From the NCBI GenBank assembly GCA_019689775.1, contig JADGGV010000222.1, positions 1 to 6,846 of the forward strand: a DNA stretch of 6,846 bases. Reading direction: 5' to 3'. Position numbers and translations under genes: made by a program. The DNA is from Gemmatimonadota bacterium (GTDB lineage Bacteria > Gemmatimonadota > Gemmatimonadetes > Longimicrobiales > RSA9). Positions 1 to 5,695 of the stretch are shown here, piece by piece. Numbering within the stretch: the stretch's first letter is position 1; the number at the start of each line of letters is the position of its first letter. The notes beneath the pieces are model-generated. The model was given only the letters and a program-made list of their open reading frames with translations. It ran no database searches and had not been told where the DNA came from.

Positions 1-82
1 CGGCGGGGCCCCGCCCGCGGGGGGGGCGGCGCCCGGCCGCGGCCCCCCCCCGCCACCCGGCGCCTCGCCCGCCGCCGTGCGC
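1..82. repeat. Low-complexity G/C stretch with hairpin, downstream of the MarR-like gene
   Basis: This stretch is almost pure G and C, with a run of eight Gs (19-26) and a run of nine Cs (43-51). Positions 19-27 pair perfectly with 42-50, giving a nine-pair stem around a 14-base loop. It lies just past the stop codon of the minus-strand regulator, so it could act as a transcript-ending hairpin, but no T tract follows on either strand. Long homopolymers at a contig-like edge may also be an assembly or sequencing artefact. No gene is seen in it. Confidence 0.4.
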
Positions 83-640
83 TCATCGCTCCGCCGCGGG
101 CGGCGGGGCCGCACCGAGCGAACGGACCCGGGCGATCAGCTCCCCGAGCCGTTCCCTCTCGGGCGGGGCGAGCGCGTCGTCGAAGTGCGCGGCGACATGC
201 TCGACGGCCGCCGCGCCGGCCGCGGCGGCGGCGATTCCGGCAGCCGTCAACGAGGCGCTCGCCAGGGACCGCGCCGGGTCCGGGCGCTCCAGCACGATCA
301 ACCCCCGGGCCGCGAGGCGCTCGACGCGATGCTCGGCGCCCGCGGTGGAACCGTCGCCCGCATCCGCCAGGGCGGTCACGTCGACGGGTGCTCCGGCGGC
401 ACCCAGGCGGGCAAGGATGCGATAATCGGCGTACTCGAGCCCGGCGTCGCCGAGCGCCGTCGAGAGTCGCGCGTGGAGGTCCCGGGCGACGGTCAGGAAC
501 CGGCCCATGGCATCGTCGCCCGCGCACTCGATCCTGGTCGGGATGCGTCGGGGCGACGTCGCCCACGCCGCGTCGTCGCGGTGCCGCTCGAGCAGGCGGG
601 GCGCGAGAGATCTCGCCCCGCGACATGCGTTCACGTGCAT
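83..640 (-). CDS. MarR-like winged-helix transcriptional regulator
   Basis: Predicted 185-residue cytoplasmic DNA-binding regulator. The middle and C-terminal parts follow the MarR plan. A dimerisation helix around residues 46-66 leads into GLEYADYRILARLG (67-80). A recognition-helix region (about 91-113, ending VERLAARGLI) follows, then the wing start ERPDP (118-122), then LTAAG (131-135), and a final helix with ALAPPERERLGELIARV (156-172), which matches the typical 'LSPEE...LRALLARL' ending. The wing is unusual: the DRR-type residues normally after RPDP are replaced by ARSLASAS, and the helix before it is rich in Gly and Asp. DNA binding may therefore be weak or altered. The ATG at 640 is chosen because a strong ribosome binding site sits six bases upstream; the open frame runs on further without a better start. 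It is transcribed away from the gene at 1033. The ligand and targets are unknown. Confidence 0.7.
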   Translation of the reverse strand: MHVNACRGARSLAPRLLERHRDDAAWATSPRRIPTRIECAGDDAMGRFLTVARDLHARLSTALGDAGLEYADYRILARLGAAGAPVDVTALADAGDGSTAGAEHRVERLAARGLIVLERPDPARSLASASLTAAGIAAAAAGAAAVEHVAAHFDDALAPPERERLGELIARVRSLGAAPPPAAER

Positions 641-1032
641 TTCGTTCCCCTCCTCTATGCCCTCGACGAACCGGCGAGGCACCCCGCCGGCCCGGTCATG
701 AGACGCCCTGTAGAAACGCGCGCCGCCGCGCCGAGGGTCCCGCGCGAGGCGCGGCGCTCCGAACGGTTGACGGAACAGGGGGGCCATTCGTGACAGAGGG
801 GAAGCTCGCTGCCGTCGGCGCGCTCGCCACCGCGTGGGCGACGGGACACCGCGTCGGCGACCGCGCGATCGACCGGGTCTGGATGGAGTACGACGGCCTC
901 GAGATCGAGCCGCGCCTCCGCCGCCGGGCGTCCCGGCCTCGCCCCCGCGCCCGTGGCCGTCGACTCTACGATACAACGTGCATTGCGGCGGAACGCGGCG
1001 CCGGGGGCAACGACACACCCGAGGGGGAGCAC
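641..1032. other. Divergent intergenic region, no supported gene
   Basis: These 392 bases separate the minus-strand regulator from the plus-strand gene at 1033, so they must hold both promoters. The only relatively AT-rich patch is at 963-976. It contains TACGAT (967-972), a four-of-six match to a -10 box for the rightward gene, but no convincing -35 box lies at the right distance. No clear MarR-type palindrome was seen. The open frames crossing this stretch on both strands have arginine-rich, low-complexity translations and lack family features, so they are judged to be GC-driven shadows. Confidence 0.5.
647..655 (-). promoter_or_regulatory. Ribosome binding site of the MarR-like gene
   Basis: On the minus strand this reads GAGGAGGGG, six bases before the ATG at 640. 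It is a near-ideal Shine-Dalgarno sequence and decides the start, since the same reading frame stays open for a further 186 codons upstream. Confidence 0.75.
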
Positions 1033-1363
1033 GTGACGACGTGGCTGCGACGGATTCGCGGCGCCCTCGGGATGGGCGTCGCCTGGGGCCTCGCCTGGGC
1101 CGGCGCGGGGCTGGTCCTCGTGCACACCGTCGGCACCGACGCCGCCGATCTCCCCTTCCCCATCCGCTCCGGCGTCCTTGGATCCCTCGCCGGCGCACTG
1201 TTCTCGGGAATTCTGGGGCTGGTCGAGCGTGGCCGAGCGTTCCGCCGGCGCCGCCTGCGCCGCGGGCGCGCTGGCGCTGGCCCGGCGGGCGGACGACCGC
1301 GGGAGGCTTCCCTCATCTCGCCCGGCGACGCCGGCGCCCCCGCCGTCACGCCACGGGCGGTGA
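1033..1363 (+). pseudogene. Small two-helix membrane protein gene, apparently frameshifted or internally deleted
   Basis: Starts at GTG 1033, after the Shine-Dalgarno-like run GAGGGGGAG (1021-1029). The first frame reads WLRRIRGALGMG, then a hydrophobic helix VAWGLAWAGAGLVLV, then a second one in SGVLGSLAGALFSGILGLV, then a charged RGRAF near 1237. This is the N-terminal half of a small inner-membrane protein type that I associate with Gemmatimonadota. After that, this frame becomes arginine-rich nonsense and runs antisense into the next gene. One base over, the second frame reads AGAACAAGALALARRADD (about 1244-1297), which resembles the C-terminal helix and tail of the same family, and stops at TGA 1361-1363, just before a strong hairpin. 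The expected middle part is missing. The simplest reading is an internal deletion with a change of frame. A sequencing error or a genuinely short protein cannot be excluded. The family has no function known to me. Confidence 0.5.
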
Positions 1364-1368
1364 AGCGC

Positions 1369-1410
1369 CGACGGGGTGGGCGGCGGAAGAATCCGCCGGC
1401 CACCCCGTCG
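1369..1410. terminator. Long hairpin between convergent genes, putative bidirectional terminator
   Basis: CGACGGGGTGG (1369-1379) pairs perfectly with CCACCCCGTCG (1400-1410). After a single G-G mismatch (1380/1399), CGGCGGA (1381-1387) pairs with TCCGCCG (1392-1398) around the loop AGAA. That gives 18 of 19 possible pairs. It lies five bases after the stop at 1363 and about 35 bases past the stop of the minus-strand glycosidase, the usual place for a shared terminator. There is no T tract on either side, so it may instead block exonucleases or stop polymerase by stem strength alone. Confidence 0.6.
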
Positions 1411-1444
1411 AGGACGAGCGCCGCAGCGTGGCGCGGCCCCACCC

Positions 1445-3562
1445 CTAGTGGAAGGTCAGGTCGTCGAACCAGGCCGTGCCGGCCGGGTTGTTCCGCGACT
1501 GGAGGTGGATCTGGAGGGAGCGGGCGTTGCCCGGCATCGTGGCGGTCACCCGAAGCTCCGTCCAGTCGGAGTTGCCCGTCGGCAGCGAGGCCGAGCTCTG
1601 CGCGCCCAGGAAGTTGCCGTCGACGTCGTACCAGGAGAGCGTGAGGTAGACGTTCCCCTGGATGTTGGCGCCGCGCGCGTAGACCGACGCCGTGTAGCTC
1701 TGCCCCGGCTTCAGCACCTGGATCGGCGAGGCGAAGAACGCCGGCGTCCCGCTGCTGCTCCCCGTCGCGTTGTCGATGCGGGCCGACGCGCGGCCGCCGT
1801 GCGCGACGGTCGTGTCCCGGCTGAAGGTGCCCGTCCAGCCCAGCTCCGCGTTCTCCCAGATGCTCCAGAACGGCGGCTCCGTGCCCACGCCGTCCTCGAA
1901 GTCGCCGTTGATGTCCAGCGGGATCGCGCCGCCGGCATTCAGCGCGCGGACCTCGGCCGCGGCGGGTTTCTCGCTGCCGTCGGTGCGCACGAGCCCGAAG
2001 CCCAGCTCCATCGGATTGGCGTGGAAGTCCCCGGGAATCGCCTCCGGCAGGAAGTCGTAGAGCGCCCAGGGCGACGGCGTCGGGAGCTGGAGCTCGCGCG
2101 CGGCCGCGTTGATGCTGCGCACCATCCGCACGTGCATCGCCTCCTGCGCGGCGACCGTGAACGGCACGCCGTGGATGAAGGTGTTGTTCACGTAGGTCGA
2201 GTAGCCGTACTCGCCGATGAACAGCGGCTTGCCGTCGGCGATCTCGACGAGCCGCTGGAGCGTGCCGTACGCGCGCTCCGGCAGGTTGTAGTAGTGCACG
2301 TCGTAGAAGTCTACGGGCACGTTGTCCTTCAGGATCTGCATGTACGTGGCGAGCGGAACGCTGTTGATCTCGTTGATCGAGGCGCTCACCGGGATGTCGC
2401 CGGCGGCGTCCTTCACCACCGGGAAGATCGCCTTGAGCCAGGCGAGCAGCTCCGGGCGCGTGAGGACCACCTCGTTCTGGAGATCGATGTGGGAGATGCG
2501 CGGGTCGTTGCGGTACGGGCGGACCACCGGCTCCACCCACGCGCGGCAGGCGTCGAGCGCGCCCGGCTCCGTGTACGCGCCCCAGAGGTCGAACAGCGTG
2601 AGCTGGACCTTGAGCCCGTTCTCATCCGCCATCCGCACCACGTCCGCGAGGCGCTCCAGCATCGCCTGCGGCGGGTTCGGCACGGTGAAGACCTGCGCGC
2701 CCGGGATGATCCGCACGGCGTTGAAGCCGAGCGCGCGGATGCGCGCGAAGTCCGCATTGATCGTGGCCGGATCCCAGTTCTGCCACATGAGATACCAGCC
2801 GTTCCGCATCGGGTAGTAGTTGATCAGGCGCACGCCCGCGAGACGCTGGCGCACCGACTCGACGATCGGGTCGAACGCCTGCGCCGTGAACGTCACCGCC
2901 GCGCCGCCCGTGATCGACGCGCGTAGCGTGTTCATGCCCGGCGCCGGGCCCAGCAGCCAGCGACCCACCCGGGCGACGCCGCTGCTGTCCGTCCGCGCAT
3001 CTCCGCCCTCCACGCTGCCGCCGCCGGCGGTCACGGTGAACGTGACGGCGACGCCGGGCACCGGGTTGCCGTACGCGTCCGCCACCTTCACCGCCGGCGC
3101 CACCGGCACGGGGTTGCCGCTCGCCGCGGATTGGCCGTCGCCGGCGACGGCCGTCACGGAGCTCGCCGGGCCGGGCGCGGCCACCGCCGTGAACGTCACG
3201 CTCCCCGCGCCGGTGACGGCGGCCGTCAGCGTCTGCGTCCCCGCCCGCGTCCCCAGCGTCCACTGCGTGCTCGCCTGCCCGGCGGCGTCCGTCGTGGCGG
3301 ACGCCGGCGAGGCGGTCCCGCCGCCGGACTGCACCGCGAAGCTCACCGCGACGCCGGGGACCGGCTGGTTCGTGGTCGAACGCACCTTCACCGTCACGGC
3401 CGTGCCCAGCGCCTGGCCAACGGTCCCCGTCACCTGCGCCGGAGAGACCGCCGCGACCGTGGCCGGAGCCTCGCGCTTCGGCTCGGTCGTCGACGGTCCG
3501 TCATCGCCGGAACGACCCCAGGCGCACGCCAACATCCACGCCAACCTCAGATGGTGCCTCAT
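1445..3562 (-). CDS. Modular glycoside hydrolase: Big-1 x2, GH5-like (clan GH-A) barrel, carbohydrate-binding-like module
   Basis: Predicted 705-residue exported glycosidase, probably acting on a plant or microbial polysaccharide outside the cytoplasm. Residues 1-13 form a short basic then hydrophobic leader ending LAWMLAC. Cys13 could be a lipidation site, though the hydrophobic core is short. Two Ig-like Big-1 domains follow (about 35-130 and 134-229), each with a PVPGVAV strand followed by a GGG turn. The catalytic domain spans about 240-540. Clan GH-A residues visible are Arg284 (NAVRII), Asn363-Glu364 (DLQNEV, acid/base), His423-Tyr424 (YDVHYY), Glu451 (FIGEYG, nucleophile) and Trp499. 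The C-terminal part (about 550-705) looks like a CBM4/9-type jelly roll, starting NGDFEDG and ending TAWFDDLTFH. Sub-family and substrate cannot be told from the sequence. ATG 3562 is preferred because AGG lies four bases upstream; GTG 3565 is adjacent and possible. It appears to be a single-gene unit. Confidence 0.85.
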   Translation of the reverse strand: MRHHLRLAWMLACAWGRSGDDGPSTTEPKREAPATVAAVSPAQVTGTVGQALGTAVTVKVRSTTNQPVPGVAVSFAVQSGGGTASPASATTDAAGQASTQWTLGTRAGTQTLTAAVTGAGSVTFTAVAAPGPASSVTAVAGDGQSAASGNPVPVAPAVKVADAYGNPVPGVAVTFTVTAGGGSVEGGDARTDSSGVARVGRWLLGPAPGMNTLRASITGGAAVTFTAQAFDPIVESVRQRLAGVRLINYYPMRNGWYLMWQNWDPATINADFARIRALGFNAVRIIPGAQVFTVPNPPQAMLERLADVVRMADENGLKVQLTLFDLWGAYTEPGALDACRAWVEPVVRPYRNDPRISHIDLQNEVVLTRPELLAWLKAIFPVVKDAAGDIPVSASINEINSVPLATYMQILKDNVPVDFYDVHYYNLPERAYGTLQRLVEIADGKPLFIGEYGYSTYVNNTFIHGVPFTVAAQEAMHVRMVRSINAAARELQLPTPSPWALYDFLPEAIPGDFHANPMELGFGLVRTDGSEKPAAAEVRALNAGGAIPLDINGDFEDGVGTEPPFWSIWENAELGWTGTFSRDTTVAHGGRASARIDNATGSSSGTPAFFASPIQVLKPGQSYTASVYARGANIQGNVYLTLSWYDVDGNFLGAQSSASLPTGNSDWTELRVTATMPGNARSLQIHLQSRNNPAGTAWFDDLTFH
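2871..3460 (-). repeat. Tandem Big-1 Ig-like domains encoded in the glycosidase
   Basis: Two successive domains of roughly 95 residues share the same pattern. QPVPGVAVSFAVQSGGGT in the first matches NPVPGVAVTFTVTAGGGS in the second, about 100 residues later, and each then has TDxxGxA and a VTFTA ending. Such invasin/intimin-like modules usually act as stalks holding a catalytic or adhesive head away from the cell surface. The DNA copies have diverged, so this looks like an old duplication. Confidence 0.65.
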
Positions 3563-3592
3563 CACACCTATCGGGTTTTTTGGGGGTGAGCG

Positions 3593-3615
3593 CCCGGCGC
3601 CGGGATGGCGCCGGG
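3593..3615. promoter_or_regulatory. Nine-pair hairpin in the presumed leader of the glycosidase
   Basis: CCCGGCGCC (3593-3601) and GGCGCCGGG (3607-3615) form a perfect nine-pair stem with a five-base loop, about 30 bases upstream of the glycosidase start. If it is transcribed, it would be a stable structure in the 5' leader and could affect mRNA stability or initiation. Neither strand shows a T tract right after the stem, so a standard intrinsic terminator is not supported. Confidence 0.45.
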
Positions 3616-3748
3616 AAATCTTGAATGATCCGCTGGTCGTGCGGCCCGTTTCCGGCCGCCGACCCGATCTTGCAGCCCTCCGGCTTTGACCGTCGTCCGG
3701 CGACGGTGGGATCAGAACCCGCCGCGCCGCCTCGTCGACCTGCGCCGG

Positions 3749-3783
3749 GACCGCCGTCCCTTCGGGGAGAAGGGCGAACGGTC
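3749..3783. repeat. Imperfect 35-base hairpin with alternative UUCG tetraloop
   Basis: The outer arms GACCG (3749-3753) and CGGTC (3779-3783) enclose a four-by-four internal loop and an inner stem CCCTTC (3758-3763) with GAAGGG (3769-3774). On the plus strand the inner part can also fold as TCCC-TTCG-GGGA (3757-3768), the very stable c(UUCG)g tetraloop. Two competing folds in one element are typical of structured RNA, but may be chance in GC-rich DNA. Confidence 0.35.
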
Positions 3784-3975
3784 AGCCGCCAGGGCGACGG
3801 CTCCGAGTAGATTCGGCACCAAATCGCGCGATCTTCAGTTCGGTCGCGAACGCGGCGAGCCCACGGTCCTTCGTCAGGCCCAGGCCCCACATCCGAGAGC
3901 GGCGAACGGCGACGGCGACGGGCATGACGACGCCCGTCGTCCCCGCCCGCCGGCGCCGCGCAAATCGCTGGAGCG

Positions 3976-3994
3976 CGGCATGGCGCACATGCCG
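3976..3994. repeat. Seven-pair perfect hairpin
   Basis: CGGCATG (3976-3982) and CATGCCG (3988-3994) are perfect inverted arms around the five-base loop GCGCA. It lies about 100 bases past the stop of the HNH gene. No T tract follows on the minus strand. Confidence 0.35.
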
Positions 3995-4019
3995 GCAGGC
4001 TGGCGAGTCGCGATCACGA

Positions 4020-4052
4020 TTTTTGGTGTACTCCGAGGCTCGGAGAAAAAAA
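4020..4052. terminator. Hairpin flanked by T5 and A7 tracts, downstream of the HNH gene
   Basis: CTCCGA (4031-4036) and TCGGAG (4040-4045) form a perfect six-pair stem with the loop GGC. On the plus strand T5 (4020-4024) precedes it and A7 (4046-4052) follows it. It lies about 45 bases beyond the HNH stop, where the operon's terminator is expected. The polarity is the reverse of a normal bidirectional terminator: read on the minus strand, the T7 tract comes before the stem, not after it. It is therefore listed as a possible end-of-operon element, not a proven intrinsic terminator. Confidence 0.35.
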
Positions 4053-4089
4053 GGTCATCCGTTCCGTTTGCATCGTGGCCGCCGTTCGC

Positions 4090-4830
4090 TCAATCCCGCC
4101 GCCAGACGTGCTCGCGGTGATAGGCCAGGTAGGGGCGGTGCCCATCGGCCACCCTGCGCAGCGGCGGCACCCCGTCGGGGAAGCCGAGCATCCCGAGCAC
4201 GTCGGCGGACAGCAGTGGACTGGGTAGCGCCGTCCCGTCGTCGGCGAAGGTGAGCAACCCCCGGTCGAAGAGCGCGTCCAGGTGCACGGCGAGGAGGAGG
4301 CCGTTGTAGACGTCGAGGCGCTCGGCGTCCGTCGCGTCCTTCCACGGCTTGGCGTGGCTGGCGCGGAGGAGCTCCGGGACGGCGAGGCCCGTGACGGCGC
4401 AGCGGCCGTCCCAGTACTCCAGGAGCATCTCGCGGAAGAGGTCCTGGCCGACACGCTGCCGGACGACGGCGTCCGCCTCGGTGGCGCTCACCGCCTTCAG
4501 CCGCGCCTCGAGGCGCTTTTCGGGGAGCGGCGGCGCTTGGGAGAGGAGGACGCGGACGCGGCGAAGCGCATCGCACAGCTCGGCGGGCGTGCGGCAGCGC
4601 ACGGCGCGCGCGGCGCCGGGCGGGAGCGGCACATCGGTCCAGGTCACGGTCTCGAACTCGACGTCGGCGGCGTTCGGCCCGAGCGCCAGGATCGCGCCCG
4701 CCCGCACCGGCACGACCCACACCCGGCCCTCGAGCCCGCTCACGCCGATACGGGTCCATTCGGCATCCGCGCCGAGCGTGAGGTCGAAGCCGGCGTCTTC
4801 GGCGGCCTTGCGGATCAGGGGTGGGAGCAT
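4090..4830 (-). CDS. HNH endonuclease, third gene of the AbiE operon
   Basis: Predicted 246-residue nuclease that should cut DNA with a single bound metal ion. The HNH fold lies at about 138-200. CAVTG (144-148) opens the beta hairpin, ASHAKPW (157-163) carries His159, YNGLLLAVHLDALFDRGL (175-192) carries Asn176 and His183, and TFADDGT closes it. This arrangement is that of the HNH_2-type family found in restriction-related proteins. Residues 1-110 form a separate N-terminal domain with no motif I can name; the linker QRVGQDLFREMLLEYW (125-140) leads into the HNH part. ATG 4830 is chosen over an upstream in-frame start because AAGGA sits five bases before it, and because it lies one base after the abiEii stop, as expected for coupled translation. 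It could act as a third effector of AbiE or as a restriction partner of the upstream methylase. The catalytic residues are intact, so it is probably functional. Confidence 0.85.
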   Translation of the reverse strand: MLPPLIRKAAEDAGFDLTLGADAEWTRIGVSGLEGRVWVVPVRAGAILALGPNAADVEFETVTWTDVPLPPGAARAVRCRTPAELCDALRRVRVLLSQAPPLPEKRLEARLKAVSATEADAVVRQRVGQDLFREMLLEYWDGRCAVTGLAVPELLRASHAKPWKDATDAERLDVYNGLLLAVHLDALFDRGLLTFADDGTALPSPLLSADVLGMLGFPDGVPPLRRVADGHRPYLAYHREHVWRRD

Positions 4831-4831
4831 C

Positions 4832-5695
4832 TCAATCCTTCGACTCGGCGGTCGACGAGGCAGCATCCCCGGGGCCAGCGGGCACGAGTCCCTTCCAGGG
4901 CTCGCCCTCCAGTCTGGAGATCAGACGCTCGGCGACGAGCCGGTACGTGGCGTCCGCGTCATAGGTGACGCCCTCACGGAGAAGGGGAACGACATCCTCC
5001 CGAAAGGCGGCATCGTCCATCTTGGCCGCTAGATTCGCCTCGAACTGTGCTCGCGTCACGGTCCCACCCACCATTTGCATGTACGCCTGGAAGCTCCGAA
5101 CGACTTGCTCATCGTCCACCGAGGCGCGCTCGAACGCTGAGGCGAAGTCGTAGAGGTCACGCCCCTTCTTGCGCTGGTAAAGGGCGCGCAGCTTCGTGCC
5201 CAACAGTTCCTCCAGGGCAAACGTGCGGATCGAAGCTCTCCCGCTGAACCAGCGGTTGGTCACCTCGAAAGGGACGTCGATGCGTGGGAGGACGCTCTCG
5301 TGCTCACGGGTGTTGATCTCGATCTTGAGATGCAGCCGTTCGACGGGCTCGATCTCCGAATCGAAGGTGTACACGACGTGCATCACGTCGGGGCCGCGCT
5401 CGCGCCGAGGACCGTCCTGGAACCAGGCCAAGCGTTCGCGGATGCGATCGAGGATCGGGCCGATCGGGCCGGCTCTCGTCTGCACCAGGTCGATATCCTC
5501 ACTGTACCGGGTCGCCGGGTGGAAGAAGAGCTTGTGGAGCGCGGTGCCCCCCCGAAACGCCAGATGCTCCCGGAGGAACTCGTCGGAAAAGAGCTCCACG
5601 AGAACGCGGGAGAGCACCAGGTCCTGCTCGACCTGAGCATCCGACGCCCACGGTGCGACTCTACGCCACGCGACGATCGCCGCCCGCGGGATCAT
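4832..5695 (-). CDS. abiEii: AbiEii-type nucleotidyltransferase toxin
   Basis: Predicted 287-residue toxin of the type IV toxin-antitoxin and abortive-infection system AbiE. Members are DNA polymerase beta-like nucleotidyltransferases that transfer nucleotides, in some cases to tRNA, and halt growth. The expected motifs are in order: AFRGGTALHKLFF (46-58) with the GG(T/S) nucleotide-binding turn, YSEDIDLV (64-71) giving the metal-binding Asp67 and Asp69, LKIEIN (123-128), and ELLGTKLRALYQRKKGRDLYDF (163-184), the AbiEii C-terminal signature with Lys168, Asp180 and Asp183. The length is close to that of known members. Its ATG overlaps the stop of abiEi in ATGA, and GAGGTG lies five bases upstream, so the start is well supported even though the frame is open much further upstream. 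The stop is one base before the HNH start. No key residue seems lost. Confidence 0.9.
   Translation of the reverse strand: MIPRAAIVAWRRVAPWASDAQVEQDLVLSRVLVELFSDEFLREHLAFRGGTALHKLFFHPATRYSEDIDLVQTRAGPIGPILDRIRERLAWFQDGPRRERGPDVMHVVYTFDSEIEPVERLHLKIEINTREHESVLPRIDVPFEVTNRWFSGRASIRTFALEELLGTKLRALYQRKKGRDLYDFASAFERASVDDEQVVRSFQAYMQMVGGTVTRAQFEANLAAKMDDAAFREDVVPLLREGVTYDADATYRLVAERLISRLEGEPWKGLVPAGPGDAASSTAESKD

Larger units (their letters stand above)
3563..4089. other. Intergenic region of over 500 bases, hairpin-rich, no convincing gene
   Basis: This stretch lies upstream of the glycosidase and downstream of the HNH gene. No open frame here has a recognisable product. The best candidate is a 47-codon minus-strand frame from ATG 3925 to a TGA at 3782, containing MWGLGLTKDRGLAAF, but it lacks a ribosome binding site. 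The stretch holds at least seven short inverted repeats: 3593-3615, 3641-3659, 3690-3706, 3749-3783, 3926-3941, 3976-3994 and 4031-4045. The glycosidase promoter and leader must lie in its left part, but no clear -35/-10 pair was found. Confidence 0.5.

Noticed and set aside
790..1032. In-frame extension of the membrane-protein gene upstream to GTG 790
   Set aside because: The family begins at WLRRIRGALG, and a good ribosome binding site sits right before GTG 1033. The upstream translation is charged and unrelated.
834..1448. Plus-strand 204-codon frame across the membrane-protein gene
   Set aside because: The translation is proline/arginine-rich with neither of the two family signatures, so it is a shadow frame.
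966..2540. Minus-strand open frame of 524 codons in another frame over the glycosidase
   Set aside because: It overlaps the real frame and its translation is low-complexity G/A/R/P without domains.
1376..2926. Plus-strand open frame of 516 codons antisense to the glycosidase
   Set aside because: It is arginine- and valine-rich with no family features and lies opposite a gene with clear catalytic motifs. Long antisense frames are expected at this GC content.
3611..3710. Possible cyclic di-GMP (GEMM-I) riboswitch in the glycosidase leader, suggested by CAAAGCC and a GAAA-loop hairpin on the minus strand
   Set aside because: The order of the elements is wrong and the conserved GGCAAACC and GGGTTGCCG segments are absent.
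3782..3925. Forty-seven-codon minus-strand frame containing MWGLGLTKDRGLAAF
   Set aside because: It has no ribosome binding site and no recognisable family, so it is mentioned only as the best frame in a gene-free stretch.
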